From NCBI GenBank assembly GCA_018268955.1, contig JAFDVO010000002.1:1-59285 (forward strand): a stretch of 59,285 nucleotides of DNA, given 5' to 3'. The notes under the pieces are model-generated. The model was given only the letters and a program-made list of their open reading frames with translations, was not told the DNA's origin and searched no databases. The DNA comes from Acidobacteriota bacterium. GTDB taxonomy: Bacteria; Acidobacteriota; Vicinamibacteria; Vicinamibacterales; CAVVIG01. Below, one piece after another: positions 41,585 to 49,852 of the stretch (position 1 is the stretch's first letter; each line of letters starts with the position of its first letter). A program made the position numbers and the translations under genes.

Positions 41585-41788
41585 TTATTTGTTTCGCTTC
41601 CCCTTGCGGCGGGTGAGGGCGATGTACCGCTCGCCGTCGCTCTGCCGGACGATGTCATTCACCGATGCCTGGCTCGGCCGGTCGTCGTCCTCGGCGGCGG
41701 CATCGCTGAGCCGTTCCAGGTCACGTTCCCAGAATGCCAGCATTCGGGCCACGAACAGCGGGTCGCGCATCTGCTCCTCGGCGGTCAC
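41585..41788 (-). CDS. Small hypothetical protein, 67 aa
   Basis: A short open frame on the minus strand, beginning either at GTG 41788 (after AGGAGAGGCTGAGG) or at ATG 41770 (after GAGGAG). The product has an amphipathic helix 'RDPLFVARMLAFWERDLERLSD', an acidic linker and a basic tail ending RRKGKRNK. I do not recognise it. It lies 52 bp after the DUF5916 gene in the same direction and looks translated from spacing and codon use, but the evidence is modest. Confidence 0.5.
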   Translation of the reverse strand: MTAEEQMRDPLFVARMLAFWERDLERLSDAAAEDDDRPSQASVNDIVRQSDGERYIALTRRKGKRNK

Positions 41789-41840
41789 TGCCTCAGCCTC
41801 TCCTGCGGGGGGCTGGTGCAAGGCGCAGGCCCGGAGAGGC

Positions 41841-44036
41841 TCAGAGCCGGAAGAGGTAGGAGACCTTCGCGAAAAAGCCGCGCTGGCTTTGCGCGAACGG
41901 CCCGTTCCCAAGCGTCCACTCGCCACGATCGAACGTGCGGCGTTCGGTCAGCGAGCCGTACCCCAGGAAGAAGACGGAGCCCGGCCGGAGCTCGTACGAG
42001 GCGAGGAGGTCCGTGAGGATACGGGCGCGCGAACTGTCGTACTGCACGATGGCACGCAGCAGGAACTCGCGCGTGAACTGGTACGTCGTCTTCGTGTTGA
42101 CGATCGTCACGGTGTAGACGTGGGTCCGTGGCTCAGCGCGATCGAAGCTGACCCTGTCGACCGACACCGACTGGCTCAGGCGTCCACTCGGCTGCACGGT
42201 GACGCCGCCGTTGAAGCGTCGCTGCAGCCCGCCGTACGGAGTGACGGGATCGTAGAAGACGGCGCGGCCACGGTCGACGCGCCCCTCGAGCTTGAGCCAG
42301 CGATACAGCTGCACGTTGCCCCACGCTCTCGTGGCGCCGCGCGAGAACTGCTGTCCGACCCACGGCTCCGTGCCCCAGGTGTGGTCGACCCGGAGGAAGC
42401 CGAGCCGCGTGAAGTTCATCCGCACGCCGGACACCAGCAGCCGGTCATGGCCGTCGGCGATCCGATCCGCGCCGCCCTGCGTGAAGGCGAACGGTGTAAC
42501 CCGACGGATCCACGCGACCCGTTTCGCAACGGGGTAGAAGCTGTGATCGACGTACGCCCACCCGCTCGTCAGACCAACCCGATTGAGGAACGCCGTGTCC
42601 ATCGCGAACGTCCGGCTGTAGTGCTCCACGGAGGCGCTCGCGGACATCGCGCGCGTGCTGTAGTTGTAGGTGACGGTTGCTCCCATGCCACGCTGGCCCG
42701 ACACATCGGCATCACGCGTGGCCGAGCCGAGCACGAACGCGTCGATGCGCTGCGTCGCCGTGAACCGTGACGAGAAGTCCAGCCCGGCAACGCGATTGGC
42801 CCGCCCGGCAAACTCGGTGTCGGTGACGATGCCGCCCACGTAGCGGCCCGGGCCGAGGCTGTATTGGAGCCGGCCCACGTTGACGAAGCGATCGCGCCCG
42901 AAGCCGCGGCTGCCGACATCCGCCACTTTTCCCGGCGCTTCGTCAGCGGCTGTGAGGGTGCCGAAGGTCAGCCGGCCTGTGCTGCCAGTCAGCTTCACGC
43001 CGGCAACCGGATCGACGATGCGGCGGGTGTGCACCGCGCGCTGCATGCTGTTGTCGCCGCTGCCGGTCGCCGCCAAGGCGAAGATGCCGGCGCCTTCCAT
43101 GAAGAACGGCCGCTTCTCGGAGTAGAACACGGGGAAGCGCTGGTTCACGTCCACTTGGTACGCGTCGCTCTCGACCTGGCTGAAGTCCGGGTTCACGGTG
43201 GCATCGACGGCGGTCTGCGTGGTCAGCCCGAGCTTGGCGCTCACGCCAGCATCGCGGACCGCGCTCATCGAGCCCCATGACTCCGGCGTCAGACGGTCCT
43301 GACGGCCGGAGATGTTGGCGCTCGGGATGACGTCGCGCGGCAGCCGTGGGTCGAGGTGTGCGAGGTGCAGTGAGGCGTGCTTCTCGAACACCCACTTGCC
43401 CGGCTCGAGCGCGGGCCACGCCACGGACACACCGGTACGGCTGACTTTCCGCCAGAACAGCACGCCCATACGCACGTCGTCGCCGCTCGCGAACCGGATG
43501 CTGCGCAACGGGATCCGGATCTCCACGACGTAGCCGGTCTGGGTCAGCCGCGCCGCGCTTTCCCAGACCCAGTCCACCGACGCGTCCTCGTTGCTCGCGA
43601 TGCTGTTCAGCAGATCGAGCTGGACGCCGCTGGGGTTCACCATCATGTGATAGGAGACCTGGCCGGTGCCGGTGGCGTCGAGGCTCAGCCCGACCCAGTC
43701 GTCCGCCCCGAAGTTGTCGCGGCGCGAGACCGACGTCTTGATGCGGTCCGGCTCCGGGTCGTCGCACTGGAAGGCGAAGTAGAGGGCGTCGGCGTCGTAC
43801 GCCGCCCACACGCGCGTCGTCTGCGGGATGGTGTCGCCGTACAGCGGGTTGTACGACTGCCATTCGCCAGTGGTGACCGGTTCGAAGGTCCAGCCGCGAT
43901 CGTCCAGCACGCCGTCGATCCGAGGAGGTGTCGTGAGCCGATGCGCTTCGATCGACGGCGCGGGGGAGGAATCAGCCGCCAGCAGCGGACGGGCGACGCA
44001 CAGGAGGAGGGCGACCAGCCGCATCAGCCTTCGCAT
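41841..44036 (-). CDS. DUF5916 protein with N-terminal CBM9-like domain
   Basis: About 731 aa, exported. The signal peptide (LMRLVALLLCVARPLLA) is followed by a carbohydrate-binding-module-9-like domain (about 30-210; 'PPRIDGVLDDRGW', 'VWAAYDADALYFAFQCDDPEP'). A long beta-rich DUF5916 region has the typical 'PVFYSEKRPFFMEGAGIF'. The alternating strands ending in FAKVSYLFRL look like an outer-membrane beta-barrel. The role is unknown; relatives are common in Bacteroidota and Acidobacteriota near peptide and glycan utilisation genes. ATG 44036 is used; an in-frame GTG at 44060 would add eight residues. Confidence 0.85.
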   Translation of the reverse strand: MRRLMRLVALLLCVARPLLAADSSPAPSIEAHRLTTPPRIDGVLDDRGWTFEPVTTGEWQSYNPLYGDTIPQTTRVWAAYDADALYFAFQCDDPEPDRIKTSVSRRDNFGADDWVGLSLDATGTGQVSYHMMVNPSGVQLDLLNSIASNEDASVDWVWESAARLTQTGYVVEIRIPLRSIRFASGDDVRMGVLFWRKVSRTGVSVAWPALEPGKWVFEKHASLHLAHLDPRLPRDVIPSANISGRQDRLTPESWGSMSAVRDAGVSAKLGLTTQTAVDATVNPDFSQVESDAYQVDVNQRFPVFYSEKRPFFMEGAGIFALAATGSGDNSMQRAVHTRRIVDPVAGVKLTGSTGRLTFGTLTAADEAPGKVADVGSRGFGRDRFVNVGRLQYSLGPGRYVGGIVTDTEFAGRANRVAGLDFSSRFTATQRIDAFVLGSATRDADVSGQRGMGATVTYNYSTRAMSASASVEHYSRTFAMDTAFLNRVGLTSGWAYVDHSFYPVAKRVAWIRRVTPFAFTQGGADRIADGHDRLLVSGVRMNFTRLGFLRVDHTWGTEPWVGQQFSRGATRAWGNVQLYRWLKLEGRVDRGRAVFYDPVTPYGGLQRRFNGGVTVQPSGRLSQSVSVDRVSFDRAEPRTHVYTVTIVNTKTTYQFTREFLLRAIVQYDSSRARILTDLLASYELRPGSVFFLGYGSLTERRTFDRGEWTLGNGPFAQSQRGFFAKVSYLFRL

Positions 44037-44182
44037 GGAGGTGAATACTGCGGCGGCCACGGGAAGTTACCCGCCGGCCTCGTCGCCTCGGGTGGGCAGG
44101 GGCCGCGGTTTCGTCCTGAACCTGAGCTGGCGTAAACTCTGAGGCACACACTCGCGATAAGAAACACAGAGGTTCTCCCCCG

Positions 44183-44524
44183 ATGCGTGTGCGTCTTCTG
44201 CTGGCTCTGCTGCTGACGACCTCAGCGTGCGCCACCAACGTCCCGTCTGCGCCGTCGAGCGGCCCGTACCGCTTCACCGGAAACATCCTGGAACTGTCGA
44301 GCGGTCGGACGATTGCGCCGATCCCGAACGCCGAACTCGTCGTCGTCAGCGGCAGCAACGTGAATGCACGAACGCTGACCGACGACAGCGGTCACTTCTC
44401 GTTCGACGGGCTCGACAGCGGCCGCTTCACCGTGAGCATCGAAGCACCCGGCTACGTCGGAGTCGCGCCGGTCGTCGCCCTCTACAGGGACATCGACGCG
44501 AACTTCGGACTCGTGCGGCGATAG
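44183..44524 (+). CDS. Lipoprotein with carboxypeptidase regulatory-like domain
   Basis: A 113 aa protein with a lipoprotein signal (LALLLTTSAC lipobox) and one transthyretin/carboxypeptidase-regulatory-like beta-sandwich. The fold is suggested by 'PIPNAELVVVSGSN', 'ARTLTDDSGHFSFDGLDSGRFTVSIEAPGY'. Such domains usually act in binding or as a structural module. It diverges from the DUF5916 gene across 146 bp. Confidence 0.8.
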   Translation: MRVRLLLALLLTTSACATNVPSAPSSGPYRFTGNILELSSGRTIAPIPNAELVVVSGSNVNARTLTDDSGHFSFDGLDSGRFTVSIEAPGYVGVAPVVALYRDIDANFGLVRR

Positions 44525-44540
44525 CCCGTCACGCCGACGG

Positions 44541-44662
44541 CAGGCTTCAGGCTCTGGGCTTCAGGCTTCAGGGCTGGTCGGCTATGGGCGGGGATGAAGG
44601 GCGATAGGCGCTGGGCTGTGGGCAAGGTGGCCATAGGCGCTGGGCTATGGGCGCTGGGCATG
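44541..44662. repeat. R4 then R5 heptamer arrays
   Basis: CAGGCTTCAGGCTCTGGGCT-type units (44541-44576) change into GGGCGAT/AGGCGCT/GGGCTAT units (44580-44662). No gene is visible in the 227 bp convergent spacer. Confidence 0.75.
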
Positions 44663-44700
44663 CCTGGCCCACGGGCTGGCACGCCGCGTCCCCGCCTTTT

Positions 44701-44750
44701 ACTTCTGAATTCTGACTTCCCTCACGTCTCACGTCTAACGTCTTAAGTCC
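44701..44750. repeat. R11 and R12 repeats
   Basis: ACTTCTGAATTCTGACTTCC (R11) is followed by CACGTCT/AACGTCT units (R12). They touch the stop of the Tat protein gene. Confidence 0.6.
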
Positions 44751-44751
44751 C

Positions 44752-45405
44752 TCAGATCTTCACGTACGTCGCCCCCTTCTCCTGCACGAGGCCGAGGGCC
44801 ATCACGTGGGAGGGGACGATGCGGACGCCGGGGTTGAGACCGGCGGCGAGGTCTGCGCGGACTTCGGCGACCGGGAGCTTGCGGGCATTTGCCAGTTGCT
44901 GTGCGGTGCCGTTGAGGGCGATCGCGCACTGCCAGAAGATGGTGCCGCGGGCCTGCAGTGCCTTCACGCCGAGCGTCGGGTCGTCGAGGAAGATGTTGCG
45001 GACGGCGGGCTGCTTCGTCTGCGGGTCGATGATCTTCGAGCGCTCGCCGAGCGCGTACTTCTCCCACAGCCGATCGGAGGCGTTCACGGCGAACGCCCGA
45101 CCAGAAATGCCGACGATCGTGCGGACGTCAGGGTGCTGGAGCCTGTAGACGTCCCTGAAACCGTCCATGTAGTTGCGGGGCAGGCGGAGCGGTGGCGGCT
45201 CGGATGCGGGATCCGTGTCGGCCATGTCGAAGACCTGCTTGTGCTTGCCGGCGAGTTCGTCGATCCATCGCAGATCGAATTCGACGGTCGCGGCCGGCGG
45301 TGCCTGTGCGGCTTCGACCGCAACACCCGAGACGGTTGTCGCGCCTGCGAGCCAGGAGAGCAGCGACATGAACGAGCGACGGCTGTGTCCCATTGGTGTC
45401 TGCAT
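44752..45405 (-). CDS. Tat-exported DsrE/F-like protein
   Basis: A 217 aa protein with a twin-arginine motif (HSRRSFMSLLSWLAG) and cleavage near VEAAQA. The C-terminal 'ARGTIFWQCAIALNGTAQQLA' with one Cys, then 'GVRIVPSHVMALGLVQEKGATYVKI', resembles DsrE/DsrF-like sulfur-relay folds. The N-terminal half contains 'RNYMDGFRDVYRLQHPDVRTIVGISGRAFAVN'. The function is unproven. The ATG at 45405 follows AGAGGGA. The VOC gene ends 60 bp upstream on the same strand. Confidence 0.6.
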   Translation of the reverse strand: MQTPMGHSRRSFMSLLSWLAGATTVSGVAVEAAQAPPAATVEFDLRWIDELAGKHKQVFDMADTDPASEPPPLRLPRNYMDGFRDVYRLQHPDVRTIVGISGRAFAVNASDRLWEKYALGERSKIIDPQTKQPAVRNIFLDDPTLGVKALQARGTIFWQCAIALNGTAQQLANARKLPVAEVRADLAAGLNPGVRIVPSHVMALGLVQEKGATYVKI

Positions 45406-45465
45406 CAGGGTTCCCTCTGTAAGCCGGCTGACCTCGCACGCGTTCGCGAATGGTCCGTCCGGGCG

Positions 45466-45816
45466 TTACTGGCCGCGCTGCCAGAGCCCGTGTTGCACGC
45501 CGCCCGCAATCAGGATGGCGAACGTGCCGCGCTGTCCCTGCTGTGTCGGCGGGTAGGCGACCATGGCGCCGTGCTGTTCCGCCTGCCGGACTGCCTGCCG
45601 AATGTCGTCGACGGCGACATACGTGCGAACGATCGGCGCTTCGTGCGCGGCGAGTGGCGGGCGGATGCCGACGAGGGTGCCGTCAGCGCGTGCCGCCACA
45701 CGTGCCTGTCCGAGGTCGCCGTCCGGTGGCCCGAACGACAGGCCGTGTACCTGCTCATGGAGTTGGGTCAGTCTGTCGACGTCGGTGGTGACGATCTCCA
45801 GGTAGTGCACGGTCAT
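45466..45816 (-). CDS. VOC-family (glyoxalase/dioxygenase fold) protein
   Basis: A 116 aa single VOC domain with paired beta-alpha-beta-beta-beta units: 'HYLEIVTTDVDRLTQLHEQVHGLSF' and 'VAVDDIRQAVRQAEQHGAMVAYPP'. Candidate metal ligands are His4 and a Glu near 'TYVAVDD', but the set is incomplete, so it may be a binding protein. The ATG at 45816 has GGGAGGACAGG upstream. It is divergent from the GNAT gene. Confidence 0.75.
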   Translation of the reverse strand: MTVHYLEIVTTDVDRLTQLHEQVHGLSFGPPDGDLGQARVAARADGTLVGIRPPLAAHEAPIVRTYVAVDDIRQAVRQAEQHGAMVAYPPTQQGQRGTFAILIAGGVQHGLWQRGQ

Positions 45817-45927
45817 CCTGCCTGTCCTCCCGATTGGGGTGATGGCTGGCGCCCTGCCCGGACGCGAGGGCGGGCGCTGCTCGCCCGTTAGTGAACCAGA
45901 AACGGCCCGCGGGATCCAGACCTCGGC

Positions 45928-45933
45928 TATCCT
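45928..45933 (+). promoter_or_regulatory. TATCCT -10 box, leaderless start
   Basis: It lies 5 nt before the GNAT ATG, with no Shine-Dalgarno. Confidence 0.4.
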
Positions 45934-45938
45934 CACGC

Positions 45939-46496
45939 ATGGCGACTCAGCTGCACCTGCCCGAGGAGATCGACACGCATCGACTACGCATCCGTCGCTG
46001 GGCCGTCGCGGATGCCGCTGCGCTGAAGGCGCTGATCGAGAGCAGCCTGACACACCTGCGGCCGTGGTTGCCGTGGGTCGACAGCTATCCTGCGCCGGTC
46101 GAGGTCATCGAGGAGCGGATCCGCCATTGGCGAACGCAGTTCGATGCTGGCGCGGACTGGATGTTCGCCATCTCCCTTCGCGACACCCGCGAAGTCGTTG
46201 GCGGCATCGGCCTGCACCGCCGCGGCAGCGCCGACATGCTGGAGATCGGCTATTGGCTCGGCGCAGGGAAAACCGGCTTCGGCTATGCCACTGAGGCGGC
46301 CCACGCGATGACGACGATGGCGCTGAACCAGCCGGGGGTGACAACCATTCGCATCCGGTGCGATCCGAAGAACGTCCGCAGTGCCGCCGTGCCGCGCCGA
46401 CTGGGGTATCTCTACGTGACCACCGTCTCCAGGGATGCGGTGACACCGCCAGCGCCACACGACAGCATGGTGTGGGAGATCACCAGGCCTTCGTAG
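45939..46496 (+). CDS. GNAT acetyltransferase (RimJ/RimL-like)
   Basis: A 185 aa acetyltransferase with the RimJ/L-type opening 'EIDTHRLRIRRWAVADAAALKALIE', the acetyl-CoA loop in 'GAGKTGFGYATEAAHAM', and 'IRIRCDPKNVRSAAVPRRLGY' at the end. In most relatives the equivalent motif is N-x-x-S-x-x-V, with similar spacing. Targets are ribosomal proteins or small amines in the family; not determined here. Confidence 0.82.
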   Translation: MATQLHLPEEIDTHRLRIRRWAVADAAALKALIESSLTHLRPWLPWVDSYPAPVEVIEERIRHWRTQFDAGADWMFAISLRDTREVVGGIGLHRRGSADMLEIGYWLGAGKTGFGYATEAAHAMTTMALNQPGVTTIRIRCDPKNVRSAAVPRRLGYLYVTTVSRDAVTPPAPHDSMVWEITRPS

Positions 46497-46606
46497 GACC
46501 TGCTGGTCGCCGATCACAGGCTGGCCCCTGCGCAGGATCCGCAGCAGTGGCGGGACACGCAGGTCCGTCTGAAGGTCCGGTTGCGTGATTCCTGGGGTCC
46601 GGTGGG

Positions 46607-47236
46607 CTACGGCTTCGGGATGCGAAGGGTCGCGCTGATCATCGCGCTGCCGCTCACGCCGTAGACGAGCGACAGCGGATGGAAGTTGGCACCCCAGAAC
46701 CGGACGGCGCCCAGCCAGATGCGATCGTCGATTGCGCCCTGCGCAAACGCCACGGCCAGCAGCGCCACAATCGCCACACTGGTCGGAATGGGCGTGCCCT
46801 CGAAGTACTTCACCTTCCCCGTGGCCGAGTCGGCAAGCGCGGAGGCGGTGACGTTGAACCTCGCCAGCCGGCTCACGCCGCAGACCACGAAGTAGGTGAG
46901 GACCAGCATGTCCCATCCGCCGCGCAGCCCGAGCGTGAACCCGATGACCGCCGGGGCCACGCCGAAGGAGATGACATCAGCCAGCGAATCGAGGTCGCCA
47001 CCGAGCAGAGATTGCCGCGTACGGTTGAGGCGCGCGACATAGCCATCGAGGATATCGCACACGAGCGCCAGAGGGAGCAGGACGAACGCGATCCACAGGA
47101 TGGAACGACGGTCCTCGACGAGGTAGTTCAGGCAGAGGAAGATCGTGATAGTTCCGCACGCGGCGTTCCCGATGGTGAGGGCGTCTGCGGGCGTGTACGA
47201 CCGCAGCATCGACAGGTGTCGTGGTCGGTCAGTCAC
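46607..47236 (-). CDS. pssA: CDP-diacylglycerol-serine O-phosphatidyltransferase
   Basis: A 209 aa membrane enzyme making phosphatidylserine, the precursor of phosphatidylethanolamine. The CDP-alcohol phosphotransferase motif is complete: DGYVAR, then GGDLDSLAD, with the metal-binding Asp residues. About six hydrophobic spans follow the type II PssA pattern ('TIGNAACGTITIFLCL', 'VSFGVAPA'-like). A GTG at 47236 is used; an ATG at 47209 is also possible. Phosphatidylserine decarboxylase, often adjacent, is not in this window. Confidence 0.88.
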   Translation of the reverse strand: MTDRPRHLSMLRSYTPADALTIGNAACGTITIFLCLNYLVEDRRSILWIAFVLLPLALVCDILDGYVARLNRTRQSLLGGDLDSLADVISFGVAPAVIGFTLGLRGGWDMLVLTYFVVCGVSRLARFNVTASALADSATGKVKYFEGTPIPTSVAIVALLAVAFAQGAIDDRIWLGAVRFWGANFHPLSLVYGVSGSAMISATLRIPKP

Positions 47237-47350
47237 AGGGTGTCCACCTGCACCCCAGGTGCGTGTCGCGTGCCAGAACGGGCGCCCCGTCTGCGTATAC
47301 CTTCGGAATGAACGGTTACCGATGTGTGTCCAGAACGGACCGTGACCGAG

Positions 47351-47427
47351 TGGCGCGCCCAGCAGGACTCGAACCTGCGACCCCCGGCTTAGAAGGCCGG
47401 TGCTCTATCCAGCTGAGCTATGGGCGC
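47351..47427 (-). tRNA. tRNA-Arg (anticodon TCT)
   Basis: On the minus strand: a 7 bp acceptor stem GCGCCCA/TGGGCGC, D arm GCTC..GAGC, anticodon stem CCGGC/GCCGG with loop CTTCTAA, and T arm GCAGG TTCGAGT CCTGC. The discriminator is G and CCA is encoded. Anticodon TCT reads AGA/AGG, rare codons in this GC-rich genome. Confidence 0.97.
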
Positions 47428-47499
47428 CCGCATCGACAGTGTATCAACTGCAGGGGCTCTGGATTCGGGTGCTCAGCGTCAGCGACTGCACGCGGAGAC

Positions 47500-47531
47500 C
47501 TGGCAGGCTGAAGCCTGCCAGCTACGACCGT
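47500..47531. repeat. R9 hairpin element (copy 3)
   Basis: CTGGCAGGCT (47500-47509) pairs with AGCCTGCCAG (47512-47521), followed by CTACGACCGT exactly as in copy 2. Compensatory changes (CTGGCA with TGCCAG instead of GCGGCG with CGCCGC) preserve the stem. Confidence 0.8.
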
Positions 47532-47547
47532 GCCGAGCCGCCGAAAG

Positions 47548-47830
47548 CGGAGAGCCCACAGCCGATCGCCCATCGCCGAGAGCCCGCGCCGTGAGCGCCC
47601 GCCCCAAGCCGACCAGCCCTGCAGCCTGAAGCCCGGAGCCCAGAGCCTCCGCCCTGCGCCGATCGCCCATCGCCCACCGCCCAGAGCCTCGCAGCATCCG
47701 ACCGTCTGAAGCCGACAATCCCCGAAGCCCGAAGCCCGAAGCCCGAAGCCTGACGCCCAGAGCCCAGAGCCCAGAGCCCAGAGCCCAGAGCCCAGAGCCC
47801 ATAGCCTATCGCCCATAGCCTCTTGCCTAA
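47548..47830. repeat. Long R4/R5 array
   Basis: Mixed GATCGCCC, AGAGCCC, GAAGCCC and AGAGCCC heptamers, including at least six consecutive near-perfect AGAGCCC units around 47757-47800. It is the longest array in the window. Confidence 0.85.
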
Positions 47831-47834
47831 CGCC

Positions 47835-49697
47835 TCAGCGTGAGTATCGCTCCGCCACCCACGTCTCGAACTGCGTGCACATCGCGTCCTCGCCCTCTGT
47901 CGAGTCCGCAATGAGTTCGGCGCCGTGCACGATGCGAATGCGCGCGTCGAGCGACGGCGTCCCCTCACCCGCAGGTCCGCGCGCGGCAGCGGCGTCGATC
48001 GCCCGCTGAGCCTCAGCCCAGGCCTCATCGACCGATCGGTTGCACTCGTCGGCCAGGTACCGTGCTGAGAACCCCTCGCCAGTGAGGCTGCGCAGCGTGT
48101 CGTCGTGGCTCACGCTGTTGCCCGGCTCCCAGTAGTGCGCCGCGAGCGCCGGGCCGATCCCAGGGTTGTCCGTGAGGTATCCGTCGCGCCGGAGGAAGAA
48201 CGCGCGGGTCTGCGACACGGCCATCTGCGCGAGCAGGTAGCCCTGGTACGCCGCGGCCGACTCCTGGTTGAGCAGGTGCGGTATCGCGAGCAGTGGCCGC
48301 GGACTCTCGACGCCGAGCACGCGCCGCTCGGTCTCGCGTGCGAGCGCCAGCACGGCCTCGGGTGTTCGCGCTGAGTCGTCCATCGCGTACAGAGCCGCCT
48401 CGAAGTAGGGCACCACGGCAATGGACCTGTTGTCGAACGCCATCATCGGCTGCCGCGTGGCCACGCGTGCGCGAATCAGGTCCGGCGGCATCGCGTCGCC
48501 AGTGCGGTTGCGTGCGTAGCGCGCCAGCCAGTCACCGTCGTTCAGGATGCTGTCGCAGAACATCGACTGCGTCTCCGCATACGCCATCGACGTGGGCGCG
48601 TACTCCTGCGAGAAGCACGGCGCGTTCTGGACGACGTTCGCGAAGTGCGCGGCGTGGCCCCCCTCGTGGAAGAGCGTGTTGATGGCGCGAATGCCGCTGC
48701 CGACCTGATCCGGCTTCGCCTCGGAGGTGAAGTTGATCTGGCTCGCCACCCACTCGCCGCGTTCGTTGCGCCGGGCCGGCAGGGGAGAGTGGCAGAAGCC
48801 GTTCTGGTACTTGCCAGGCCGTTCCAGGAGATCGAGCTGCAGCGTCGCGCCACGGAAAGTGATGTGCAGCCGCCGAAAGCTCTCCACCCACCGCCGCAGC
48901 GACAGACCGAACGAGAGGTACTCGTCCATCTGACGGACGACGTCGCCGGTCGTGAAGTACCGCAGGTTCCAGGGAGCGACGGCATCCTCGCCGTGCCTGG
49001 CGCGCACGTCCGAGAGTGTCCGCGCATTGGCCGCCTCGGTCCTCGCGGTGAAGTCGTCGAGCATGGCGAAGAGCACTGCAGGCGTCATGCGCTCGTTCTT
49101 GCGCAGCTTGAACTCGAAGTAGTTGGGATAGCCGAGCGCGCGGGCGAAGCGATTTCGCAGCGCGACGATCTCGAGGAAGCCGTTGTCCAGCACCCACTGC
49201 TCGAGCGCGCGGAAGCCGTCGAAAGACGAGCGGCGCCGCTCCTCTCGCGGGTTCGTCGCAAGGTTCGTCGCCAGCATGCTCAGCGTGGCGTCTTCTTCCT
49301 CGCCGCGATCGTTGACGTGCCTCGGCGAATAGGTCCTACGCTTCGCGAACAGGGCGGCCTCGGCCTCGACGATCTCGTGCATCAGCCGCCGCCCTTCAGC
49401 GCTCTCGATGATGTGCGCCTCGAAGAGCGCCTGCCATCCACGCAAGCCGTGGACGAGTGCGTCGCGCTCCTCGCCCGGCGGCAAGGCCTCGAGCGCGCCC
49501 AGATGCGCACGCGTGGCCTGCAGCTTCTCCGGATCCGCGATGAAGTCCTTGTATGCCCGCTCTGCCCGCGCAAACCCCTCATCGTCGCTGCTGATCGCCA
49601 TGTAGGTGGACCAGAAGAGGTCCTCCTTGGCCTTGTGCACGGCGACGTAGTCGTGGTTGAGGGTGTCGAAGAAGGCGCGGGATTCGGCGAGTGACAT
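47835..49697 (-). CDS. M3-family zinc oligopeptidase
   Basis: A 620 aa cytoplasmic peptidase of the oligoendopeptidase/thimet class. The zinc site HEGGHAAHF lies in 'INTLFHEGGHAAHF' with a downstream Glu in 'AYAETQSMFCDS', giving the HExGH..E pattern. The helical N-terminus (FWSTYMAISSDDEGFARAERAY) is typical of these clam-shaped enzymes. It would trim short peptides, possibly those imported by transporters such as Opp. The ATG at 49697 is used; an ATG at 49715 would add six residues. R7 sequence separates it from korB. Confidence 0.85.
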   Translation of the reverse strand: MSLAESRAFFDTLNHDYVAVHKAKEDLFWSTYMAISSDDEGFARAERAYKDFIADPEKLQATRAHLGALEALPPGEERDALVHGLRGWQALFEAHIIESAEGRRLMHEIVEAEAALFAKRRTYSPRHVNDRGEEEDATLSMLATNLATNPREERRRSSFDGFRALEQWVLDNGFLEIVALRNRFARALGYPNYFEFKLRKNERMTPAVLFAMLDDFTARTEAANARTLSDVRARHGEDAVAPWNLRYFTTGDVVRQMDEYLSFGLSLRRWVESFRRLHITFRGATLQLDLLERPGKYQNGFCHSPLPARRNERGEWVASQINFTSEAKPDQVGSGIRAINTLFHEGGHAAHFANVVQNAPCFSQEYAPTSMAYAETQSMFCDSILNDGDWLARYARNRTGDAMPPDLIRARVATRQPMMAFDNRSIAVVPYFEAALYAMDDSARTPEAVLALARETERRVLGVESPRPLLAIPHLLNQESAAAYQGYLLAQMAVSQTRAFFLRRDGYLTDNPGIGPALAAHYWEPGNSVSHDDTLRSLTGEGFSARYLADECNRSVDEAWAEAQRAIDAAAARGPAGEGTPSLDARIRIVHGAELIADSTEGEDAMCTQFETWVAERYSR

Positions 49698-49715
49698 TCC
49701 CGCAGTATCGCCCAT

Positions 49716-49852
49716 TGGGAGGGCGGGAAGGGCGAGGAAGGCCAGGAAGGCAGGAAGGGCTGGTGGGGCAGGGAGGGCGGGGAGGGCAGGTACGGCCAGA
49801 AGGGCGGGCGGGACTGTCCCACCTGCCCCACCTGCCCCACCCGCCCCCCTCG
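49716..49852. repeat. R7 nonamers in two opposed blocks
   Basis: GGGAAGGGC/GGTGGGGCA units (49716-49810) face CCCACCTGC units (49816-49852). The second block touches the korB stop. Each block is purine- or pyrimidine-rich, so G-quadruplex or hairpin structures are possible. Confidence 0.75.

Larger units (their letters stand above)
47428..47834. other. 407 bp spacer made of repeats
   Basis: The spacer between tRNA-Arg and the M3 peptidase holds an R9 hairpin, then R4 and R5 arrays almost to the peptidase stop. I see no gene in it. Confidence 0.75.

Noticed and set aside
47548..47830. Possible CRISPR array
   Set aside because: The units are 7 bp, contiguous and degenerate, with no spacers of constant length and no cas genes.
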